Below are positions 55,153 through 64,000 of a DNA stretch of 64,000 nucleotides, one piece after another. The position numbers were made by a program, and so were the translations under genes. The first letter of the stretch is position 1, and every line of letters begins with the position of its first letter. Under the pieces are notes generated by a model. It saw nothing but the letters and a program-made list of their open reading frames with translations. It was not told the origin of the DNA and ran no database searches. The stretch comes from Gillisella vitis (GTDB taxonomy: Bacteria; Pseudomonadota; Alphaproteobacteria; Rhizobiales; Rhizobiaceae): positions 3,307,501 to 3,371,500 of the forward strand of contig NZ_CP056047.1 of NCBI RefSeq assembly GCF_021559775.1, read 5' to 3'.

Positions 55153-57009
55153 GTGAAAAATATCAAAGTCGTGGCATCGTTAGTCGCAGCACTCTGTCTT
55201 GTCGCTGGCTCGGCCAGCGCCCAGAGCCTTGTCTATACGGATCAGGGCACCAATTGGTCTGCCATGGATCGAGCGATCTATTACACCCAGGACCAGGGAT
55301 CGCGCCTGATGCCGCTTTCCTGGATGCAGGCGCTCACCTTGCCGGATGGCACACCGTTTCTCGCCGACAATCTGACGCGCTATGGCTATCTGACAATGGA
55401 TGGCCCGAACAACGGGCTTCCGGTTGGCTTTACCGTGACGGGCCCGGATTCCCGCAAGGAGGTGGGCATGACTTGCGCCGCCTGCCACACGCGGGAAATT
55501 GCCGTTTCCAACATCCGATACCGCATTGATGGTGGGCCAGCGCTCTCGGATTTCCATAGCTTTCTGCTGGATCTGGATGCATCCACCCAGAAACTCGTCG
55601 TCGATCCCGCCGCCTTTGATCGTTTTACCAAGACGGTGCTGGGAACGGACTATCAAGATCCCAGCAGCCGCGCGCAATTACAGGTGGACTTTACGCTTTG
55701 GACGCAACGCTACCATGCGATCGTCAGCAAGGGCGTTCCCCATGAAAGTTGGGGTGTCGGTCGACTGGATGCAGTGGGGATGATCTTTAACCGGCTCACG
55801 GGCCTTGATCTCGGCCCACCGCCATCACGGTTGATCGTAGCCAATATCCAGCCCGCTGATGCGCCGGTCCGGTATCCGTTCCTGTGGAATGCTGCCATCC
55901 AGGACCGGACCCAATGGCCGGGCTTTGCCGCCAATGGCAGCGATATTCTGGGCTTGGCGCGCAATGTGGGTGAAGTCTATGGGGTGTTCGGTGTTTTCGA
56001 ACCCACCAAGGAAAAGTGGTCACTACTCGGCTATGATTATTTGAAGGGTAACTCCCTCAACTTTGAAGGGCTCAGCACCTTGGAGGATCTGATCAAGCAG
56101 ATGGGGCCTCCCAAATACCCCTTTCCCGTCGATGCGACGCTTGCCAGCAAAGGCGAGACACTTTTCAACACTTGGCGCGGCACCAATGGAAGCGGCAACA
56201 GTTGTTTCGATTGTCATGGACAGAAGCCCGGCACGCCCTCGCTTGGTAATGCCACCTGGGCCACGCCCCTGGTGGATGTTGGAACTGACAGCCGTGAATA
56301 TAATGTCATGAACTGGACAGCATCACCCGGTGTAATGACGGGCGCCCGCATTCCCTTCGCCAACGACAAACTCGCCGCAACCTCGCCGTCCATCGATATT
56401 CTGACCGTTGCGGTCGAAGGCAGCATTCTACAGCATTATGCCGAGAGCATTTTCGATCTGCGCGACCTGAAATTTCCGTTGTTGCAGAGCGCCATCGACG
56501 ATGCCTTCGAGTCGAAGCTGCCAGAGCTAAACCTGTCCTCGGATCTCAAGGAATTGCAGAATGCCTTCCCGCGCTCGCAGGGTCAGACATTGGCTGCGGT
56601 CCAGGCAAAAATCTCCACCGCAAGGGCAAATGCCGCGCTCAAAGCGACCGGAACCACGGCTGGCCAGGCACCGGACTCGTCGAATTCTCCGACCACCGAA
56701 TTCAAATACGAGTCCCGGGTTCTCTACGGCATCTGGGCGACGGCGCCCTATCTGCACAATGGTTCGGTTCCAACCCTTGCGGATCTGTTGAAATCGACCG
56801 ACCAGAGACCGCAGAAATTCGCTGTCGGCGCCGATTACGATCCGAAGCTGGTCGGTATCGCCGCCACCCAGACCGGATTGAATACGGTCACACAGACGAC
56901 GGATTGCAGCCAGCGAAATTCCGGCAATAGCCGCTGTGGCCATGAGTTCGGCACCGATCTGTCCGACAATGACAAGGCCGCACTGCTCGAATATCTCAAG
57001 ACACTGTAA
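55153..57009 (+). CDS. RoxA-like dihaem cytochrome c oxygenase/peroxidase
   Basis: 618 residues from GTG 55153, which has GAGGGGGG four bases upstream; ATG 55135 is an alternative. The signal peptide ends near GSASA (residue 23), so the protein is exported. There are two haem-binding motifs, CAACH (Cys108-His112) and CFDCH (Cys351-His355). The segment ANGSDILGLARNVGEVYGVFG and the C-terminal APYLHNGSVPTLADLL motif place it with rubber-oxygenase RoxA and related MauG/CcpA-like dihaem proteins. The substrate is unknown: polyisoprene cleavage is possible but not shown by sequence alone. No haem-delivery or secretion genes are adjacent. Confidence 0.8.
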   Translation: MKNIKVVASLVAALCLVAGSASAQSLVYTDQGTNWSAMDRAIYYTQDQGSRLMPLSWMQALTLPDGTPFLADNLTRYGYLTMDGPNNGLPVGFTVTGPDSRKEVGMTCAACHTREIAVSNIRYRIDGGPALSDFHSFLLDLDASTQKLVVDPAAFDRFTKTVLGTDYQDPSSRAQLQVDFTLWTQRYHAIVSKGVPHESWGVGRLDAVGMIFNRLTGLDLGPPPSRLIVANIQPADAPVRYPFLWNAAIQDRTQWPGFAANGSDILGLARNVGEVYGVFGVFEPTKEKWSLLGYDYLKGNSLNFEGLSTLEDLIKQMGPPKYPFPVDATLASKGETLFNTWRGTNGSGNSCFDCHGQKPGTPSLGNATWATPLVDVGTDSREYNVMNWTASPGVMTGARIPFANDKLAATSPSIDILTVAVEGSILQHYAESIFDLRDLKFPLLQSAIDDAFESKLPELNLSSDLKELQNAFPRSQGQTLAAVQAKISTARANAALKATGTTAGQAPDSSNSPTTEFKYESRVLYGIWATAPYLHNGSVPTLADLLKSTDQRPQKFAVGADYDPKLVGIAATQTGLNTVTQTTDCSQRNSGNSRCGHEFGTDLSDNDKAALLEYLKTL

Positions 57010-57033
57010 TAAATTACGCCACAGCAAACAAAC

Positions 57034-57060
57034 AACGGGACCGGTTTATCCGGTCCCGTT
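57034..57060. terminator. Hairpin between RoxA-like and carbonic anhydrase genes
   Basis: A perfect 11-bp stem AACGGGACCGG/CCGGTCCCGTT with TTTAT loop, between convergent genes. There is no long T-run. Confidence 0.65.
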
Positions 57061-57122
57061 GCATAGAAGAGGCTCTCAGGCCTTCAACACATTGACGATA
57101 GGCGAAGCTTTTCTGACCAAAA

Positions 57123-57764
57123 TTACGGGTCCAACCGCAGAAAATCACGGCTTTCGGGGTCCATCACCCATAATTCTCCATTGGAGATATCGAACCAGGC
57201 ACCATGGATGGCCAGTTTGCCCTCGTCTTCCAAAGCCCGGACATTGGGAAAGGTGCGCAGGTTTTCAATGGAGTTGCGGATCGAGATCCGCTCCATGGCC
57301 GTCTGGCGCTCGGCATCGGTCATGACAGAGGCATTCTGGATCTGCTCGGCAGCGGGCTTGATCAGGTTCATCCATTTTCCAATGAAATCACCGGGAGACA
57401 GCGGCTCGGAATCCGGGTCCAATGCAGCGCGGATACCACCGCAGCGCCCATGGCCCATGACGATGATGTTCTCGACCTTCAATGCCTGAACGGCAAATTC
57501 AAGCGCCGCAGAGGTCGAGTGATACTGGCCGTCCGGCTCATAGGGCGGCACCATATTGGCGACATTACGCACCACGAACAATTCACCCGGGCCACAGTCG
57601 AAAATGGTTTCCGGAGCTGATCGGGAATCGCAACAGGCGACAATCATGGTTTTGGGGTTCTGGCCCTGCTCGGCCAAGGCACGATACCGGTCCCGCTCGT
57701 CGCTATAGCGGCCGTTCATGAAGTTGCTGTAACCGGCGAGAAGGGAAGCTGGAAAATCTGTCAT
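57123..57764 (-). CDS. Beta-class carbonic anhydrase
   Basis: 213 residues. Zinc ligands Cys44, His105 and Cys108 (ACCDSRSAP and MGHGRCGGI) and the Asp46-Arg48 dyad are present. It interconverts CO2 and bicarbonate in the cytoplasm. ELFVVRNVANMVPPYEPDG is typical of the CynT-like bacterial clade. It converges with the RoxA-like gene. Confidence 0.95.
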   Translation of the reverse strand: MTDFPASLLAGYSNFMNGRYSDERDRYRALAEQGQNPKTMIVACCDSRSAPETIFDCGPGELFVVRNVANMVPPYEPDGQYHSTSAALEFAVQALKVENIIVMGHGRCGGIRAALDPDSEPLSPGDFIGKWMNLIKPAAEQIQNASVMTDAERQTAMERISIRNSIENLRTFPNVRALEDEGKLAIHGAWFDISNGELWVMDPESRDFLRLDP

Positions 57765-57835
57765 GGCTTTGGATTATCGCGATGCAGCACGGTTGACAAG
57801 CAAGGAAAACCACCAGTGCCCGCCACCTTTACACG

Positions 57836-58714
57836 TCATGAGCGAACCGGTCGGCTGGCCGGATGCAGCAGCCTGCGAATCTGCACCAGCGCCATCGGCG
57901 TGATCAGGCTCGATTGGTCCTGTTCCAAGGTCAGTTCGTCACTCTGGCGTTTCAGTGATCGTGCCAGGACCTCGTATACGCTGGCTGTCGCCAGTTGCAG
58001 GGCCTTCTCCTCGCTATGCTGCTGGAGAAGTCTGGCCAGAAGCAGCGCCGAAAACAGATCGCCCAACCCATTCGGCACCCCGTCCATCGCCCGGTGTTCA
58101 GCCAGCAGCGCATTGCGGTTCGACAGGAGCAGGTTACCGATACTGCCCGCCATCATCGGCACCGCTGAGGTAACGGCCATCAGCGACGGCCCGAGCGACA
58201 GGGCCGCATCGATGATCGCGGCATTGGTGTCCAGCTCTGCACCGGCCATCCAGGCCAGTTCATAGCGGTTGGGCGTGGCGATATCGGCCAGCGGGATCAA
58301 GTGATCGCGGATCGCAACCGCCGTTGCCTCCGGCACGTAGAGGCCCTGCAGATCGCCGATGACAGGGTCGCAGAGATAAACGAGATCGGGATTATGCTGC
58401 TTCAACGCCTGAACCAGCCGGGCCACAGCCAATGGCTGGCGTGCGCTGCCGAAATAGCCCGTCATCACAGCCTTAACCTCGGAAAGCCAGGGTGCCCGGA
58501 TCAGGTCATCGATGGCCGCATCGAAAACATCGTCGGGAAAGCTCATGCGGGTGGAAGGGCCGTGGCCCGGATGCCAGGGCAAAACCACAGTTGGCATCGA
58601 CCAGACCGGGAAGCCAAGACTTTCAAGCGCGAAGACGGCGGCGCGATTGCCGACCGATCCGCGAATGACATGGCTGGAAATGGCGATGACGGCACCGGCT
58701 GGGCTTTCGGACAT
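57836..58714 (-). CDS. pdxY: Pyridoxal kinase
   Basis: 292 residues, ribokinase fold. It phosphorylates pyridoxal to PLP in salvage. Visible are ISSHVIRGSVGNRAAVFALE near the start, YLCDPVIGD, and the C-terminal anion-hole/catalytic motif GVPNGLGDLFSALLLARLL, where GLGD stands for the more usual GTGD. It is 72 bp upstream of the carbonic anhydrase on the same strand. Confidence 0.92.
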   Translation of the reverse strand: MSESPAGAVIAISSHVIRGSVGNRAAVFALESLGFPVWSMPTVVLPWHPGHGPSTRMSFPDDVFDAAIDDLIRAPWLSEVKAVMTGYFGSARQPLAVARLVQALKQHNPDLVYLCDPVIGDLQGLYVPEATAVAIRDHLIPLADIATPNRYELAWMAGAELDTNAAIIDAALSLGPSLMAVTSAVPMMAGSIGNLLLSNRNALLAEHRAMDGVPNGLGDLFSALLLARLLQQHSEEKALQLATASVYEVLARSLKRQSDELTLEQDQSSLITPMALVQIRRLLHPASRPVRS

Positions 58715-58951
58715 AGACGGATGAAACCTCGTGAACGTGTGATCCTACTCGACGCTTTTGAGGCTGTTTTGTCAAATTTTGATGGCTAGCGGCGAAAATT
58801 CGACCGCTTTTTGGGATTTTGTCTCCAAAAAAATGAAAAAAACAAAAATTCGGCTTGTGGAACCCACATTTGCCCTCACAGATATGATTCTGAAATCACT
58901 GGTAGTGCATAGTGACGAAGATACCGCAGCAAAATGCCTTGGAGGAAAGTC

Positions 58952-61900
58952 GTGGTTGCAGCAAAACGGGTAAAACGGGACCAGCTCTTTGAGCTTGCCA
59001 GATCCACAGCCGGAGAAAACCAGCCTGGCCTCATCGATCCGGGCGCCCTTTTCGGACGCGCCAGCGATGACGATCTCCAGCATTACGATGCCGCGATGCT
59101 TCGAGCTGCGGCCCTTCGCGCCAGCCAGGACCTGCAAGACTGGCAGGGCAAGGGAGCACAAGTGCGCATTGCCCCCGTCGAAGGCATCGCCGCCGATGGC
59201 GCAAGCCTCAGCGTGCTGTCCATCGTCGATCGCAACAAGCCGTTTCTCTATGATTCGGTCATGGGCGAGGTCACAAGCCAGTTTCGTGATATTCATCTCA
59301 CCATCCATCCGATTCTGGTCCAGGCGGAGGGCCGCTGGGCACTCGCCGACACCCAGACCGAGACCAGCGACCGCGTGAGCTATATCCAACTGCATCTGGC
59401 GCCCTTGAACGAGGATCAAGCCAAGGGCCTTGCGGAACGGCTACAATCCGTCGTTGCCCAGGTCGGCACCGTTGCCAGTGACTGGCAGCCGATGATCTCG
59501 CTGCTCGACAGCGTCATGGCCGAATTGACCGAGCAGTCCAATGTCAAGCGCAAGACAGAACGAGCCGAAGCCATCGCCTTTCTGGAATGGCTGCGCGACG
59601 ACAATTTCACCTTCCTCGGCATGCGCGAATATCTTTATTCCGGTGATGGCGCGAACGCCAAACTGGAGCGCGACAAGGGCCGTGGACTGGGCATCCTCTC
59701 CAATCCCGATGTTCTGGTGTTGCGCCAGGGCCGCAATGCGGTGACGACCACGCCGGAAATCCTGGCCTTTCTTCAGGGGCCGGATGACCTGATCGTCACC
59801 AAGGCCAATGTCAAATCCGTGGTGCATCGCCGCGCCTATATGGATTACATCGGTATCAAGCGCTTCGATGCTGCGGGCAAGGTTGTCGGTGAGTTGCGGG
59901 TCGTCGGGCTATTCACAGCCACCGCCTATACCCATTCCGTCAATCACATTCCCCTGCTGCGCGCCAAGGTCGAGAAGGTCACCGACCAGTTCAATTTCGA
60001 CCCTTTGAGCCACTCCGGACGGATATTGCAGAACACGCTGGAATCCTACCCACGCGACGACCTGTTCCAGATCGATACCGAAACGCTTTCGCGCTTCTGC
60101 GAGCAGATCATGGATCTGAGCGAACGGCCAAGGGTGCGTGTGCTGCAACGGATCGACCATTTCGACCGGTTCGTCTCACTGCTGGTCTTCGTGCCGCGTG
60201 AGGAATATAATTCACTGGTGCGCGAGAAGATCGGCGACTATTTCACCAAGGTCTACGATGGCCGCCTCTCGGCATATTATCCGGCTTTCCCGGAAGGTGG
60301 CGTGGCGCGGGTGCATTTCATCATCGGCCGTTCGGAAGGCAAGACACCGCGCATCGCCCAGAACAAACTGGAAGAGGCGGTCAAGGCCATTACCGCCCGA
60401 TGGGATGACCGCTTCGCCAGCCTTGCTCCGCCGAAATCGCCGCAACTGGTCGTCAGCCGCGCTTTCGAGGATGCGTTTTCACCGGAAGAGACTGTCGCCG
60501 ATCTCAGCCATATCCAGACCTGCCTGTCCGGCGCGAAAGCCTCTATCGCCTTCCACAATCGCCAGACGGCGGAAGGCCAGACGCTTTATCTCAAGGTGTT
60601 CCACGCCGGTCATCACCTGCCACTGTCGCGGCGCGTGCCGCTGCTTGAAAATCTCGGCTTCAGCGTCGTCAGCGAACGAACCTTTGACATCTCGGTCAAA
60701 GGAGCCGACAAGACCGGAGATCAGCTGGTCGTTCTGCATGACATGGAACTGGCGGTTCGCGCTGGCCAGGATTTCGACATTGCCCGGCACGGCGCACGTG
60801 TGGAGGCCACGTTCCTTGCCGTCTTCAACGGCGTGGTCGACAACGATGCCTTCAACCGGTTGGTGTTGAGCACTGGGCTGAATGTCGGCGAAGTGGCTGT
60901 TCTGCGCGCCTATGCGGCCTATCTGCGCCAGGCGGGCCTGGTCTATTCCCTCACCTATATTGCCGAAACACTGAACAAATATCCTGAGATCACCGCCGAT
61001 CTCTTCACCCTGTTCCACCAGTCTTTCGATCCGAAGCTTTCTGAAAAATCGCGTCCGCGCAAACTGGCGGAACTGCGCGACGGCATCGAGACAGCACTCG
61101 CCTCCGTGCCGAGCCTGGATGAGGACCGTATCCTGCGGCGTTACCAGAACGCTGTGGATTCGACCCTTCGCACCAATTATTTCCAGAAAAGCCTCTCTTC
61201 GCAGAAAAACAGCAGCAGCAATGTCAAGCCGATGCTGGCTTTCAAATTCGACCCCCAGCAACTGGACGGCCTGCCGCAACCGCGCCCGTTCCGGGAAATG
61301 TTTGTCTATGGGGTAGAGGTCGAGGGCGTGCATCTGCGCTTCGGCAAGGTTGCCCGTGGCGGCTTGCGTTGGTCGGACCGCGCCCAGGATTACCGCACCG
61401 AAGTGCTCGGCCTCGTCAAGGCGCAGCAGGTGAAGAATGCGGTGATCGTGCCTGTCGGCGCCAAGGGCGGCTTCTTTCCCCGGCAATTGCCAAGCCCCGC
61501 CAACCGGGAAGACTACCTGCGGATGGGCCGGGAAGCCTATATGACCTATATCCGCACGCTGCTGTCGATCACCGATAATATCAAGGATGGCGCGGTCGTC
61601 GCCCCCGCCGATACGGTGCGGCTGGATGGAGACGATCCCTATTTCGTCGTCGCCGCCGACAAAGGCACGGCAACCTTTTCCGATACGGCCAACGGATTGG
61701 CCCGCGAGGCCGGGTTCTGGCTGGACGATGCCTTCGCGTCCGGCGGATCCGCTGGCTATGACCACAAGAAAATGGGCATTACCGCCCGCGGCGCCTGGGA
61801 AGCTGCCAAGCGGCATTTCCGCGAAATAGGCGTCGATATCCAGAAGACGCCCTTCACGGTCGCAGGCGTCGGTGACATGTCGGGCGACGTGTTCGGCAAT

Positions 61901-63745
61901 GGCATGCTGCTGTCACGCAAGATCCGGCTGATTGGCGCCTTCGACCATCGCGATATCTTTATCGACCCCGATCCAGACATGGAAAAATCCTTCCAGGAGC
62001 GCAAGCGGATGTTCGGCCTCGCCCGCTCCAGCTGGCAGGATTACGATAAGACCTTGCTATCCAAGGGCGGGATGATCATTTCACGGACGGAAAAGTCCGT
62101 CACATTGACCCCGCAAGCCGCCGAGGCAATCGGCCTTGCCAAGAAAGTGGCGACACCGTTTGAAATCATGACCGCGATCCTGAAGGCGCCGGTCGATCTG
62201 TTGTGGTTCGGTGGCATCGGCACCTATATCAAGGCGCTGTCGGAAACCGATGCCGAGGTCGGCGACCGCGCCAATGACCCGATCCGCATTACGGCGGATG
62301 AGGTTGGCGCCAAGGTGATCGGCGAAGGCGCCAATCTCGGCGTCACCCAGAAGGGCCGCATCGGCTTTTCGCTGAAGGGCGGACGCTGCAATTCTGACGC
62401 CATCGACAATTCGGCGGGCGTCAATTCCTCCGACGTCGAGGTCAATATCAAGATTGCCCTGTCAACGGCGGTATCAAGCGGTCGCCTCGATCTCCCGGCC
62501 CGCAACAAACTGCTGGCCTCGATGACCGAGGAAGTCGGCGAACTGGTATTGCGCAACAACTATCTCCAATCCCTGGCGATTTCGCTGGTGGCGCGTCAGG
62601 GCAGCGGTAATCGCGATGAGCTATCGCGACTGATGACCGTATTAGAGGCTTCTGGCAGGCTGAACCGCAAGGTGGAAACCCTGCCGGATGATGCGGCGCT
62701 GGCCGAGCGCTATGCAGGCGGTCAATCCCTGACCCGCCCGGAAATCGGCGTGCTTCTGTCCTATGCCAAGATCTCGCTGTTCGATGATCTGGTCGAAACC
62801 AGCCTGCCGGACGATCCCTATTGCGCCAGCATTCTCAGCAATTACTTCCCGAAGAAAATGCGCAAGCCTTACGCCGATGACATTGCCACGCATCGGCTGC
62901 ACCGCGAAATCATTGCGACTGTGCTCGCCAACCACATTATCAACCGTGGCGGCCCAGGCTTCATGGCGTGGATGAGCGACGCGACTGGCGGTACAGCAGA
63001 GGATATTGCCAGAGCCGCCCTTCTCACCCGCGATGGGCTGGATCTGCGGGCCTATTGGGACCGGATCGACGCGCTGGACGGGGAAATTTCCGGCGAAGCG
63101 CAGAACGATCTCTACCAGCGGGTCGCCACGGTCTACCGCGTCTTCACCAAACTGGCGATTGATACACGATTGGCCGCCGGTGACCTGTCGGATGTGGTGC
63201 GCAAGTTGAAAAGCGCGATCAAATCCTTCAAAGGCTTCAGCCGCTCGGTCACCCCAGCCGATTTCTCGGCGCAGATCGGTGCCGAGACCAGGGCCATGAC
63301 CGCTGCCGGCGTGCCGGAAGATCTGGCCGAGGACCTCGCCGAATTGTGGAGCCTCACGGTCACCCCGGAGGTGATTTCCGTCGCACTTCGGGCCGATGCC
63401 AGCCTGCAAAAGGCAACGGAAGGCTATTACAAGGTCAGCGAAATCTTCCGGATTGGCAGGCTGCTGTCCTCGGTCGAAAAAATCCCGACCAGCGACCATT
63501 ACGACAGCCTGGCCCGGCTGCGCAGCCTGGATCTGGTGCTGAAGGCGCGGCGCAATATCATCGTCCAGGCCCTGACCCAGCACGGGGACAGCCGCGATCC
63601 GGTTGCCGCCTGGCGGTCTGCGGATGCGATACGGATCAACAGGCTGGGTAGTGAGTTGATCGCGCTCACGGAAGGTGATCCGAGCTTGTCGCGCCTCACC
63701 GTTGCCGCCAGCCTGCTGACGGACATCGCCCAAGGCGCTGCGTGA
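58952..63745 (+). CDS. gdhB: NAD-specific glutamate dehydrogenase, large 180-kDa type
   Basis: 1597 residues from GTG 58952, which has GGAGG six bases upstream; ATG 58934 has no ribosome-binding site. It deaminates glutamate to 2-oxoglutarate with NAD. The long N-terminal ACT-like regulatory part (about 1-700) precedes the catalytic core: FGKVARGGLRWSDRAQDYRT, VPVGAKGGFFPRQL (substrate Lys), GYDHKKMGITARGAWE and GDMSGDVFGNGMLLS (NAD domain). The C-terminal helical domain runs to the end. The length is normal for this class. It complements putA, which supplies glutamate from proline. Confidence 0.96.
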   Translation: MVAAKRVKRDQLFELARSTAGENQPGLIDPGALFGRASDDDLQHYDAAMLRAAALRASQDLQDWQGKGAQVRIAPVEGIAADGASLSVLSIVDRNKPFLYDSVMGEVTSQFRDIHLTIHPILVQAEGRWALADTQTETSDRVSYIQLHLAPLNEDQAKGLAERLQSVVAQVGTVASDWQPMISLLDSVMAELTEQSNVKRKTERAEAIAFLEWLRDDNFTFLGMREYLYSGDGANAKLERDKGRGLGILSNPDVLVLRQGRNAVTTTPEILAFLQGPDDLIVTKANVKSVVHRRAYMDYIGIKRFDAAGKVVGELRVVGLFTATAYTHSVNHIPLLRAKVEKVTDQFNFDPLSHSGRILQNTLESYPRDDLFQIDTETLSRFCEQIMDLSERPRVRVLQRIDHFDRFVSLLVFVPREEYNSLVREKIGDYFTKVYDGRLSAYYPAFPEGGVARVHFIIGRSEGKTPRIAQNKLEEAVKAITARWDDRFASLAPPKSPQLVVSRAFEDAFSPEETVADLSHIQTCLSGAKASIAFHNRQTAEGQTLYLKVFHAGHHLPLSRRVPLLENLGFSVVSERTFDISVKGADKTGDQLVVLHDMELAVRAGQDFDIARHGARVEATFLAVFNGVVDNDAFNRLVLSTGLNVGEVAVLRAYAAYLRQAGLVYSLTYIAETLNKYPEITADLFTLFHQSFDPKLSEKSRPRKLAELRDGIETALASVPSLDEDRILRRYQNAVDSTLRTNYFQKSLSSQKNSSSNVKPMLAFKFDPQQLDGLPQPRPFREMFVYGVEVEGVHLRFGKVARGGLRWSDRAQDYRTEVLGLVKAQQVKNAVIVPVGAKGGFFPRQLPSPANREDYLRMGREAYMTYIRTLLSITDNIKDGAVVAPADTVRLDGDDPYFVVAADKGTATFSDTANGLAREAGFWLDDAFASGGSAGYDHKKMGITARGAWEAAKRHFREIGVDIQKTPFTVAGVGDMSGDVFGNGMLLSRKIRLIGAFDHRDIFIDPDPDMEKSFQERKRMFGLARSSWQDYDKTLLSKGGMIISRTEKSVTLTPQAAEAIGLAKKVATPFEIMTAILKAPVDLLWFGGIGTYIKALSETDAEVGDRANDPIRITADEVGAKVIGEGANLGVTQKGRIGFSLKGGRCNSDAIDNSAGVNSSDVEVNIKIALSTAVSSGRLDLPARNKLLASMTEEVGELVLRNNYLQSLAISLVARQGSGNRDELSRLMTVLEASGRLNRKVETLPDDAALAERYAGGQSLTRPEIGVLLSYAKISLFDDLVETSLPDDPYCASILSNYFPKKMRKPYADDIATHRLHREIIATVLANHIINRGGPGFMAWMSDATGGTAEDIARAALLTRDGLDLRAYWDRIDALDGEISGEAQNDLYQRVATVYRVFTKLAIDTRLAAGDLSDVVRKLKSAIKSFKGFSRSVTPADFSAQIGAETRAMTAAGVPEDLAEDLAELWSLTVTPEVISVALRADASLQKATEGYYKVSEIFRIGRLLSSVEKIPTSDHYDSLARLRSLDLVLKARRNIIVQALTQHGDSRDPVAAWRSADAIRINRLGSELIALTEGDPSLSRLTVAASLLTDIAQGAA

Positions 63746-63771
63746 AAGGCGCTTTTGTGATTGGCGCATTG

Positions 63772-63804
63772 CTTCAATGGGGTTGGAAACCAGCCCCATT
63801 GAAG
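63772..63804 (+). terminator. Strong hairpin after gdhB
   Basis: 15-bp stem (63772-63786 and 63790-63804; CTTCAATGGGGTTGG) with one G-U pair and an AAA loop. No T-run follows, so it may protect the mRNA 3' end or work with Rho. Confidence 0.55.
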
Positions 63805-63862
63805 CTGTCATGAGATAATGCCAGTGTCGCCGCCGAGATCATCGGTGGCGACAGGCACGACA

Positions 63863-64000
63863 ATGCAATCAGAGACACAGACAAGGCAGACCAGCAGATC
63901 CGGCATATGGGGCTGGATGCTGTTCGACTGGGCCGCCCAGCCCTTCTTCACCGTGGTCACGACCTTTATTTTCGGTCCCTATTTCGTCTCCCGCTTCACC
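63863..64000 (+). CDS. Atg22/UMF1-family MFS transporter, 3' end outside window
   Basis: The frame is open from ATG 63863 to the window end (46 codons). It begins MQSETQTRQTSRSGIWGWML and continues FDWAAQPFFTVVTTFIFGPY, the N-terminal signature of the bacterial UMF1/Atg22-like carriers of the major facilitator superfamily. The substrate is unknown. Confidence 0.75.
   Translation, partial: MQSETQTRQTSRSGIWGWMLFDWAAQPFFTVVTTFIFGPYFVSRFT

Noticed and set aside
60479..61816. 445-codon minus-strand frame
   Set aside because: Antisense to gdhB, whose conserved catalytic motifs lie in the plus strand.

Overview
The window looks like chromosomal DNA of an alphaproteobacterium in the Rhizobiaceae, most likely the Agrobacterium/Allorhizobium/Rhizobium group. 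The basis is gene content and protein style: a putA gene paired with an Lrp-type putR, an rkpA-rkpG-rkpH cassette, phaR beside phbAB, a CarD regulator, a 1.6 kDa-residue-scale NAD-glutamate dehydrogenase and a Suv3-type helicase followed by an S4 protein. The species is an inference. I see no tRNA, rRNA, CRISPR array, insertion sequence or phage gene; nearly all of the window reads as ordinary, well-packed chromosome.

Layout. 1-9.5 kb is one leftward chemosensory operon: response regulator/HD-GYP, STAS protein, CheY, CheA, CheW and three chemoreceptors in tandem, the last cut by the window edge. 9.9-16.6 kb holds a flavoprotein, the proline-catabolic putA with divergent putR, a small protein and an IMPACT/YigZ protein. 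16.6-26.5 kb is a leftward lipid/polyketide cassette: a 2523-residue KS-AT-DH-(MT-like)-ER-KR-ACP megasynthase (rkpA), an alpha-oxoamine synthase (rkpG) and a short-chain dehydrogenase (rkpH). 27-34 kb is housekeeping (MFS carrier, ispG, OmpA-type lipoprotein, LysE exporter, ispA, mtgA, GST, rpmF). 34.3-37.4 kb is the polyhydroxybutyrate locus phaR/phbA/phbB. 37.5-44 kb has small envelope proteins, the Suv3-like helicase, an S4 protein, ferredoxin and CarD. 44-50.5 kb has an MCP-like coiled-coil protein, a CitE-like lyase with a DUF1737 protein, leuD, leuB and a PAP2 phosphatase. 50.5-64 kb has an MHS-type transporter with a large extra loop, asd, a lytic transglycosylase, a RoxA-like dihaem protein, carbonic anhydrase, pyridoxal kinase, NAD-GDH and the start of an Atg22/UMF1-type carrier.

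Most notable signals. (1) asd is preceded by an unannotated 39-codon leader ORF with a good ribosome-binding site, ending in a run of Thr and Lys codons and containing several Met codons, i.e. end products of the pathway Asd feeds; the RNA after it can fold to hide the asd ribosome-binding site. (2) The rkpAGH cassette has the same logic as fungal sphinganine-analogue pathways: reducing PKS + oxoamine synthase + ketoreductase. (3) Three copies of a roughly 45-bp palindromic element lie in intergenic DNA at 31.1, 42.0 and 42.8 kb. (4) The chemoreceptor genes are mosaics, with 280 bp of identity between two of them. (5) A soluble MCP-like protein has a rewritten hairpin tip.
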